Position numbers and translations under genes: made by a program. Under the pieces are notes generated by a model. That model worked only from the letters and a program-made list of their open reading frames with translations, did no database searches and was not told where the DNA came from. A DNA stretch of 8,615 nt from Candidatus Omnitrophota bacterium (GTDB lineage: Bacteria; Omnitrophota; Gorgyraeia; Pluralincolimonadales; Pluralincolimonadaceae). Positions within the stretch are counted from its first letter, which is position 1; each line of letters opens with the position of its first letter. Below are positions 1-5,317 of the stretch, piece by piece. Where the stretch lies: contig JAQTVK010000031.1 in the NCBI GenBank assembly GCA_028706795.1, forward strand, positions 1 through 8,615, written 5' to 3'.

Positions 1-235
1 GACAGTCGCCATAAACGACAAATCCGGCGTAGCCGGTATAGCCAAGTGGCTTAACCTTTTCCTGAACCTGGGCAAGGACGAGCAGGTCACGAAAGATAAT
101 CCCGGTGTCCTCAAGATAAAGGAATGGGTCGATTCCGAATACGCTAAAGGCAGGACGACTGTGATCTCAAACCAGGAGATGCTGAGGAAAGCAAAGAAAT
201 TCCTTTCCGAGCTTTTTGTCTCCGACGAAGAATAA
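1..235 (+). CDS. C-terminal fragment of a probable LeuA/homocitrate-synthase-like (HMGL-like) carboxyltransferase
   Basis: The 5' end lies outside the window. Codons start at base 2, giving 77 residues that end at TAA 233-235. The fragment starts TVAINDKSGVAGIAKWLN, continues with DNPGVLKIKEWVDSEY, then GRTTVISNQEM, and ends in an acidic tail. The order 'DKSGxAGIA-W', then 'xPGVxKIxxWVD', then 'GRTTxIS' resembles, from memory, the segment after the TIM barrel in COG0119 enzymes, which condense acetyl-CoA with a 2-oxo acid (2-isopropylmalate, citramalate or homocitrate synthases). The barrel with its metal-binding and catalytic residues is not in the window, so substrate and even family are tentative. 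Coding status is much surer: the frame is open throughout, codon use matches the neighbours, and the next gene starts 18 bp downstream, consistent with one operon. Confidence 0.6.
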   Translation, partial: TVAINDKSGVAGIAKWLNLFLNLGKDEQVTKDNPGVLKIKEWVDSEYAKGRTTVISNQEMLRKAKKFLSELFVSDEE

Positions 236-253
236 GCCGGTAAAGGGGTCAGC

Positions 254-1237
254 ATGGCAAAGGGAGATCTCGTACAATGCGAGTTATGTCCCAACGGATG
301 CGTCCTTAATGAAGGGCAGAAGGGTAACTGCAGGGCAAGGACGAATAAAGGCGGCAAGGTAATAAGCCTCGTATACGGAAAGCCGTGCGCCGTCCACGTG
401 GATCCCATCGAAAAAAAACCTCTGTACCATTTTCTTCCCGCTTCATCCGCGTTTTCGATAGGCACGGCCGGATGCAACCTGCACTGCAAATACTGCCAGA
501 ACTGGGACATCTCGCAGTCAAATCCGGAAGAGACCGATAATGTGGACCTTCCGCCAGGGGAATTGGTCCGCAAGGCGGCCGCGCATAACTGCAGGTCGAT
601 AGCGTATACCTATAACGATCCCGTCATATATTTAGAGTATGTCCTGGATACCGCGAAGATCGGCCGGAAGGCAGGCGTAAAAAGCGTATTTATTACCGCC
701 GGATACATAAACCCTAAGCCGCTCGACGACCTTTGCTCGGCGGTAGACGCGATAAAAGTGGATTTCAAGGGGATAACCGAGGAATTTTACAATAAGGTCT
801 CTTTTGGGAGGCTCCAGCCTGTCCTCGATACTATAAAAGCGATCAAGGAGCGCAAAGTCTGGATGGAGCTGGTCAACCTGGTAGTCCCGACGCTAAACGA
901 CGGGAAAGATGATCTGGCCCGCCTTATCGACTGGACGGTCGGGAACGTAGGCGCCGATGTTCCGCTGCATTTTTCCAAATTCTGGCCGCAGTACCAGTTG
1001 AAGAACCTGCCGCCGACCCCGGAAGAGACGCTCGACGCGGCGTGGAAGATGGCCAAGAAGAGGGGCGTCCGTTACGCCTATGTCGGGAATATCCCGGCCC
1101 ATGACGGGAACAATACCTATTGTCCAAAGTGCGGGAAACTTTTGATAAAGCGCATCGGGTACGATGTGCTGGAGAATAATGTCGCGGACGGGAGATGCAG
1201 GTCCTGTAATGAGGCGATCCCGGGAGTATGGCAGTGA
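254..1237 (+). CDS. amrS: AmmeMemoRadiSam-system radical SAM enzyme (AmrS-type, PflA-like)
   Basis: This 327-residue protein has the family's full architecture. An N-terminal Cys cluster (C9, C12, C16, C26) carries the CELCPNGC stretch. The radical SAM motif is CNLHCKYC (C74, C78, C81), which should bind a [4Fe-4S] cluster and cleave S-adenosylmethionine. A C-terminal zinc ribbon follows (C290, C293, C315, C318), ending in the family-typical GVW near the terminus. Length matches the usual ~330 residues. Relatives are often misannotated as pyruvate-formate-lyase activases (COG1180), but the two extra Cys clusters favour AmrS. The biochemical role is not established; the name reflects co-occurrence with AMMECR1-like and Memo-like proteins, neither of which is in this window. 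The ATG follows AAAGGGG at about 7 nt. The downstream Tat-peptide gene begins 14 bp after the stop. Probably cytosolic: no signal peptide is visible. Confidence 0.9.
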   Translation: MAKGDLVQCELCPNGCVLNEGQKGNCRARTNKGGKVISLVYGKPCAVHVDPIEKKPLYHFLPASSAFSIGTAGCNLHCKYCQNWDISQSNPEETDNVDLPPGELVRKAAAHNCRSIAYTYNDPVIYLEYVLDTAKIGRKAGVKSVFITAGYINPKPLDDLCSAVDAIKVDFKGITEEFYNKVSFGRLQPVLDTIKAIKERKVWMELVNLVVPTLNDGKDDLARLIDWTVGNVGADVPLHFSKFWPQYQLKNLPPTPEETLDAAWKMAKKRGVRYAYVGNIPAHDGNNTYCPKCGKLLIKRIGYDVLENNVADGRCRSCNEAIPGVWQ

Positions 1238-1241
1238 CGAC

Positions 1242-1247
1242 AGGAGG
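1242..1247 (+). promoter_or_regulatory. Shine-Dalgarno site that fixes the start of the Tat-signal peptide gene
   Basis: A consensus AGGAGG lies 4 nt before ATG 1252. An upstream in-frame ATG at 1228 overlaps the end of the radical SAM gene and has no comparable ribosome site. The later start also places the twin-arginine motif close to the N-terminus, as expected. Confidence 0.8.
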
Positions 1248-1251
1248 CAAT

Positions 1252-1434
1252 ATGGATAAGCGCAGAAAAGGCATGACGAGAAGGGAATTCCTGAAAAAGA
1301 ACATATTGATCATTGCCGTGCTGGCTTTGTTCGGCTCGCCGTTAAAAGCGTTTGCCGATGTTTTTAAACGCAAGCCGCGGGGCCCGAACGTTTCCGATAA
1401 AGAGGGGCGTTATTACAGGACCCTGGCCGGCTGA
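1252..1434 (+). CDS. 60-residue twin-arginine (Tat) signal peptide protein next to AmrS
   Basis: The product is a Tat signal with almost nothing behind it. The n-region is MDKRRKGM, followed by TRREFLKK (twin Arg R10-R11, matching S/T-R-R-x-F-L-K), a hydrophobic stretch at about 17-30, and a plausible cleavage site after A36 (AFA then D). A basic, polar tail of about 24 residues follows and ends in EGRYYRTLAG. ATG 1252 is chosen over 1228 because of the consensus Shine-Dalgarno. The stop shares one base with the start of the prenyl synthase (TGATG), suggesting translational coupling. The tail has no cofactor-binding residues and no cysteine. It resembles the short lead-in ('EAxYYxKL') that I recall preceding the CxLCP cluster in many AmrS enzymes, so it may be a detached targeting or anchoring segment. 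Function is unknown; cleaved exported peptide and N-terminally anchored micro-protein are both possible. Confidence 0.8.
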   Translation: MDKRRKGMTRREFLKKNILIIAVLALFGSPLKAFADVFKRKPRGPNVSDKEGRYYRTLAG

Positions 1435-2408
1435 TGAAAGGCGGAATGAAAGAACTTGAGAGCATAATAAGGCCCATCGCCGCAGAACTTGCTGCGGTTA
1501 AGAGCAATTACGCGCACCAGCTCAAATGGCAATCCGAACCGATACGGGGCATAGGGAGTTACCTGTCGAAGGCGCACGGCAAATTCTTCAGGCCTACGCT
1601 TGTGCTGCTTTCGGCCAAATTGGGCGAAGGCGATATGGAGAAGGCCGTATCGCTCGGCGTGGCGATAGAGCTTATACACGCCGCGAGCCTGGTGCACGAC
1701 GATATAATAGACGAGGCGGTGTTAAGGCGCAGCCAGCGGACGATAAACAGTAAGTGGGGCAACGCGGTATCCGTGATAGCCGGCGATTATCTTTTAGCGC
1801 GCGCCTTCGACATAGTCTCGAAGCTCGATGAGCCGAAGATAATGACCGTATTTTCCAAGACGGCCGCCAGGATGTGCGAGGGGGAGCTTGCCCAGCTGGC
1901 GAACGCTTATAATTTCGATATCACCGAGGAAGATTACCTCGATATAATAAAAAGGAAAAGCGCGTATCTCATCTCGGACTGCTGCGCGGCCGGAGGAATG
2001 CTCGGGCGCCTCAGCGAAGATAAGATAAACCGGCTCGCGGCTTACGGGCTTTACCTGGGCGTGGCGTTCCAGATAACGGATGACTGCCTCGATCTCGTCG
2101 GGAAAGAGAGCCGGCTCGGGAAATCCGTCTGGCAGGATATGGAAAAAGGGAAACTGACCCTGCCTATAATATTCCTTTTAAAAAACGCCGGCAGGAAGAA
2201 CAGGATGGCTATAGTCGAGCTCATCACCTCGGGCGGCAAATCTTCCCACCGGATACTGAGGGAGAAGGCGCTGAGCTCCGGGGCGATATCGCGTTCGAAG
2301 GGCATAGCCTCCGATTACGTGAAGCTGGCCAAGAAGAAACTCGGCGACGGCATGCTCAGGAAAACCTTCTGCGAGATCGCCGATTATGTCCTGGAGAGGG
2401 AGAACTGA
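1434..2408 (+). CDS. Trans-polyprenyl diphosphate synthase (long-chain type)
   Basis: It extends an allylic diphosphate with isopentenyl diphosphate units, providing prenyl chains for quinones or other lipids. At 324 residues it has normal family length. The first Asp-rich motif is HDDIID (D89, D90, D93) and the second is ITDDCLD (D216, D217, D220); both chelate the Mg ions holding the substrates. GKFFRP (49-54) and GKSVWQDMEKGKLTLP (229-244) are further conserved stretches. Small residues (A84, S85) sit 5 and 4 positions before the first motif, where aromatic residues limit chain length in FPP/GGPP synthases. This favours a longer product such as hepta- or octaprenyl, but the exact length cannot be read. 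ATG 1434 overlaps the preceding stop by one base; ATG 1446 is an alternative four codons later. Neither has a good ribosome site, consistent with coupling. The 3' end overlaps the opposing gene by 25 bp. Confidence 0.92.
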   Translation: MKGGMKELESIIRPIAAELAAVKSNYAHQLKWQSEPIRGIGSYLSKAHGKFFRPTLVLLSAKLGEGDMEKAVSLGVAIELIHAASLVHDDIIDEAVLRRSQRTINSKWGNAVSVIAGDYLLARAFDIVSKLDEPKIMTVFSKTAARMCEGELAQLANAYNFDITEEDYLDIIKRKSAYLISDCCAAGGMLGRLSEDKINRLAAYGLYLGVAFQITDDCLDLVGKESRLGKSVWQDMEKGKLTLPIIFLLKNAGRKNRMAIVELITSGGKSSHRILREKALSSGAISRSKGIASDYVKLAKKKLGDGMLRKTFCEIADYVLEREN

Positions 2409-4654
2409 CCCCTGCATGCGAGCAATACCAATACCGCGAGATTCACGAATCCCGCAGAGATACAGGCGAATTCCATTCCCTTGACCGGAATTATTATTGC
2501 GGCAGTTATCAGTGAACCGGCGCACGCGCCTAAGAGATCTACGGCGTAGACCGCCGGCGCCGCATTTCCGTTGCTGCCGCCGGAACATATCCTGTTTGCC
2601 ATCGTGAACTGCAGCCCTCCCAGAAGTCCCGCGGCCGCCGGCAATAACAAGAAGAGTTCTTCGGATATCCAACCCAGCCGGAATACGACGGGAAGGAGCA
2701 GGCAGTATGCGCAGAGGGCGGCCTGGATATTGAAGTATGGCCTCGCGAGATGCGCGTCATTTTTTATCGAATTCACGCCTATAAAACTCCCGCCGGCAAG
2801 CCCCAGCATGAACGAGGCGAATATAAGCCCTATCTTATAGTAGACGTAACCGTATACCGCCTGGAAGGCGAGTATGAGAACTATCTGCAGCAGCATCGTC
2901 GTGAAACCTGTGGTCCCGATAGAGATAAAATACGGCATCCGTTTCAAAGAGCTGTTCTTCCCGCGCAGGATGGCCAGGCCGATAAAGACAAGGCCCACGG
3001 CGCCCAACATCATCCCCCAGTTAAAAGTATTCAACCCCGAGAGGAAGGACTTGAGCCGCGGGTCGACCCGCGCCGACCAAAGGACCATATCATAGAAATA
3101 TCCTACGGGCCGCATGTCGAAATTGATCTTCGCGCCCTTGGCGCCTTTTATCGCGCCCTCAAGGTAATCTACGCGCATCGGGCTTAACTTATCCGGCAGG
3201 TAATGTTCGTTTACGTATTTAAGGGAGAGGCCCCTGTCTTTGGCCCTTCCAATGAGCGCCTTATAATCATATGTAAGTATTCCCGCGGCAGGCGAGGCGA
3301 GAAAATAATTATTCTCCCCGGGGACGATCTTTATGTCTGAAAAATGTTTTGAAAGGGTAAGTACGAGGCACTTCAAAAAACGCGCCAGGTCGGCGCTTAT
3401 GTAGTCCCCGGAGGAAGTGACCCCGAAGGAGAATACCCCTTTCCCGTTCAGGATGCGCCTTATTTCGCCGTAGAACTCGAAGGAATAGAACCTGTTTATC
3501 TGCGCCGTGTAAGGATTCGGCAGCGTCAGGATCACCACGTCATAGCCGCCGTCTTTCGCGCGTGCCATCTCCTTCACGAAAAGCCTCGCGTCCAGGTAAT
3601 GCATCTTTACCCGGGGGTCGGAGAAGCAAGCCAGCAAAGGGGAGACCCTGTTTTTTGTCGGGCCGTCCCCGTATCTTTCTTTTGCGATCTCCACCGATTC
3701 CGGGTCAAGCTCGACGCAATCGACCGACTCGACGGGATGCCTTAAAACTTCGTCGAGCGCCCCGTTCAGCGCCCCGCCTATAAGCAGGACCTTTTTGGGC
3801 GCGGGATGCTCGAGCATCGCGTAATGGACCGACTCCTCGGCAGTAAGGGGATCGTCAGTCGCCGCGGTAAGGAGCCCATTCTCGAACAGGTTGAACTGTG
3901 GCCCGAGCCTTGTGAGCGCAATATTCCCGTACTTCGAATCCTTTACGGTGATCAGCTCGAGGCCTTTCCATTGCCCTTGCCTCATCTGGAAATCCTTCAA
4001 TCCCGAGCCGAACATGATATAGACGCCCACGGAACACATGAATACGAAAGTTACCGCCCATCTGAAAGGCCTTTTTTTCCTGTCGACGACCGCAAGGACG
4101 GCGATGATATTCAATAATCCGCAGAATAAAGCTATCTGTAAAGGACCTAAGATATAGATCAAAAGCAAATTGAAGGCGATACCGCCGGCGACAGCGCCGA
4201 GCGATTCGATCATATAGATCTTCCCCGCGGCTGCCGGCGTCGAGCCCGGTTCCTGCGAAATAAGCCGGCAGCTGACGGCAAAAAGGGCGCCGAAGACGAG
4301 ACACGCCGGAGCAAGGAGGATAAAAGAGGATAGGGCCATCGGCGCAAGCCCGATCAGCTCGCCGGTGGAGACCCCGAGGATATTCCTCATGTCCCTTATA
4401 AGGCATATCGTAACCGGCGCGATCATGGAAACGGAAAGGAGGAGGAATTGGAATATCCCTTCCTGGAATTTTTTAAATCTTGCGGCGAAGCTTCCCGCTG
4501 CGACCCAAAAGAGCCACGAGGCGAGCATTATACCCGCGGAGAGCTCGTTTCCGTAGAAGACCACCAGGAGTTCCCGCATCAGCAGGACCTGGACGGCCAT
4601 CGCAGTAAAGCCAAAAGTAAAGACCGCGAAATATAAACGGCGTTCTCGGATCAC
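2384..4654 (-). CDS. Polytopic membrane protein with central spermidine-synthase-like domain
   Basis: This 756-residue protein has about seven helices in residues 8-216, a soluble Rossmann-like domain at about 230-530, and about seven more helices at 543-748. The soluble part keeps a nucleotide-binding glycine loop (VLLIGGALNG, 289-298), the acidic ribose-binding motif VELDPESVEIAKE (314-326) and a DAR motif (355-357). This layout matches fused transporter-like/spermidine synthase proteins. The site where aminopropyltransferases have the catalytic Asp in a D-S/L-S/T-DP motif reads TLPNP (377-381), so ordinary spermidine synthesis is doubtful. The two membrane halves look duplicated: GFTAMAVQVLLM (15-26) resembles GFTTMLLQIVLI (583-594), and both halves carry a Y-[MA]-[IV]-[ED]-x-LGA-x-AG stretch near 147 and 703. 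It starts with GTG only 6 nt after a TATAAT. It stands alone on the minus strand. Function and substrate are unknown. Confidence 0.82.
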   Translation of the reverse strand: MIRERRLYFAVFTFGFTAMAVQVLLMRELLVVFYGNELSAGIMLASWLFWVAAGSFAARFKKFQEGIFQFLLLSVSMIAPVTICLIRDMRNILGVSTGELIGLAPMALSSFILLAPACLVFGALFAVSCRLISQEPGSTPAAAGKIYMIESLGAVAGGIAFNLLLIYILGPLQIALFCGLLNIIAVLAVVDRKKRPFRWAVTFVFMCSVGVYIMFGSGLKDFQMRQGQWKGLELITVKDSKYGNIALTRLGPQFNLFENGLLTAATDDPLTAEESVHYAMLEHPAPKKVLLIGGALNGALDEVLRHPVESVDCVELDPESVEIAKERYGDGPTKNRVSPLLACFSDPRVKMHYLDARLFVKEMARAKDGGYDVVILTLPNPYTAQINRFYSFEFYGEIRRILNGKGVFSFGVTSSGDYISADLARFLKCLVLTLSKHFSDIKIVPGENNYFLASPAAGILTYDYKALIGRAKDRGLSLKYVNEHYLPDKLSPMRVDYLEGAIKGAKGAKINFDMRPVGYFYDMVLWSARVDPRLKSFLSGLNTFNWGMMLGAVGLVFIGLAILRGKNSSLKRMPYFISIGTTGFTTMLLQIVLILAFQAVYGYVYYKIGLIFASFMLGLAGGSFIGVNSIKNDAHLARPYFNIQAALCAYCLLLPVVFRLGWISEELFLLLPAAAGLLGGLQFTMANRICSGGSNGNAAPAVYAVDLLGACAGSLITAAIIIPVKGMEFACISAGFVNLAVLVLLACRGQFSLSRT

Positions 4655-4660
4655 GGAGAT

Positions 4661-4666
4661 ATTATA
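4661..4666 (-). promoter_or_regulatory. Minus-strand -10 box for the membrane protein gene
   Basis: On the minus strand the sequence reads CTGTATAATATCTCC then GTG. A perfect TATAAT ends 6 nt before the start codon. No good -35 hexamer is present at 16-18 bp; the nearest candidates are T-rich. If used, transcription would begin at or within a few bases of the GTG, giving a leaderless or near-leaderless mRNA, and no Shine-Dalgarno is visible. TATAAT also occurs by chance in this AT-rich gap, so confidence is moderate. Confidence 0.5.
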
Positions 4667-4701
4667 CAGCAGGATTTCCCATAAAAAAGCAAAATTTTTT
4701 G

Positions 4702-4731
4702 TCTACAGTAGTCCGAAAAATATGGTATAAT
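4702..4731 (+). promoter_or_regulatory. Extended -10 promoter for the PEP-CTERM/GH5 pair
   Basis: TGGTATAAT at 4723-4731 is a perfect extended -10 element. TCTACA at 4702-4707 matches the -35 consensus at 4 of 6 positions with an 18-bp spacer. Transcription should start near 4738, leaving a leader of about 27 nt with a G-rich ribosome site before ATG 4765. Confidence 0.65.
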
Positions 4732-4737
4732 TTATAC
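4725..4737. repeat. Inverted repeat over the -10 box (possible operator)
   Basis: GTATAA-T-TTATAC is a perfect 6-bp inverted repeat with a single central base, covering the -10 element and the expected start region of the plus-strand promoter. Its position would suit a repressor site. Its AT-rich content means it could also arise simply because TATAAT is partly self-complementary. Confidence 0.35.
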
Positions 4738-4764
4738 AGGTTGGGAGAAAGGCGGGGGTGAGAG

Positions 4765-5307
4765 ATGAAGAAAATCACCTTAATTAGTCTCTCATTACTG
4801 GTATTTTTTGTTTTTTCGCCCTGTGCACGGGCGGATGTCTGGTCCCAACTCTGGCAGCAATCGAGCTCGGAGATATGGAATGGCCAGGAGGTCGGGCCTT
4901 TTGACGAAATAGCGGTATGGGCTTCCGGCGGATCAGGGATGGTATTTGCGGACCCGGCGTTCAGTGATTTCTCAGTCCCGGGCTGGACCGTTTACAATGA
5001 GCCCGGCAACACCGGGGCCCGCGCATATACCCCGGCGGCGCTCGATTACGTTCTGTTCAACATGAATTACGCTTCGCAATCCGGAACCGCGGATTTTCTT
5101 TATATGAGTGCATATCAAGGCGAAGTCAGGCAGAGACAGCATATGACATACGCGTCGAACACAGGCTGGAGCTACCCGGCCTTTACCGGCAGTGATACCG
5201 AATGGCACGCGTTGGGGGGAGGCGACCCTATAGCAGTACCTGAACCCTCGATGCTGTTCATGCTTGGAAGTATACTGCCGTTCCTTCCTTATATAACCAG
5301 GAGATAA
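4765..5307 (+). CDS. Small secreted PEP-CTERM protein of unknown function
   Basis: The 180-residue product begins with a Sec signal peptide (basic MKK, hydrophobic core, likely cleavage after ARA at residue 23). It ends in a PEP-CTERM sorting tail: VPEPSM (PEP at 159-161), a hydrophobic segment, then RR at the terminus. In known systems an exosortase recognises this tail and directs the protein to the cell surface or extracellular matrix; no exosortase gene is in this window. The mature part (24-157) is rich in aromatic, Ser, Gly and acidic residues and has no cysteine, as in many beta-rich PEP-CTERM proteins. I recognise no named domain. It lies 10 bp upstream of the GH5 gene under a shared promoter, so it may be a surface or binding partner of that enzyme. 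That role is inferred from context alone. Confidence 0.85.
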   Translation: MKKITLISLSLLVFFVFSPCARADVWSQLWQQSSSEIWNGQEVGPFDEIAVWASGGSGMVFADPAFSDFSVPGWTVYNEPGNTGARAYTPAALDYVLFNMNYASQSGTADFLYMSAYQGEVRQRQHMTYASNTGWSYPAFTGSDTEWHALGGGDPIAVPEPSMLFMLGSILPFLPYITRR

Positions 5308-5317
5308 AAGAAGAAAA

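Noticed and set aside
1228..1251. Earlier ATG for the Tat-signal peptide gene
   Set aside because: It overlaps the radical SAM gene, lacks a ribosome site, and would put AGGAGG inside the coding region; ATG 1252 has ideal spacing.
1690..1960. TATAAT-like boxes inside the prenyl synthase gene
   Set aside because: They arise from frequent ATA and AAT codons in this genome, lack extended -10 or -35 partners, and do not precede a gene.
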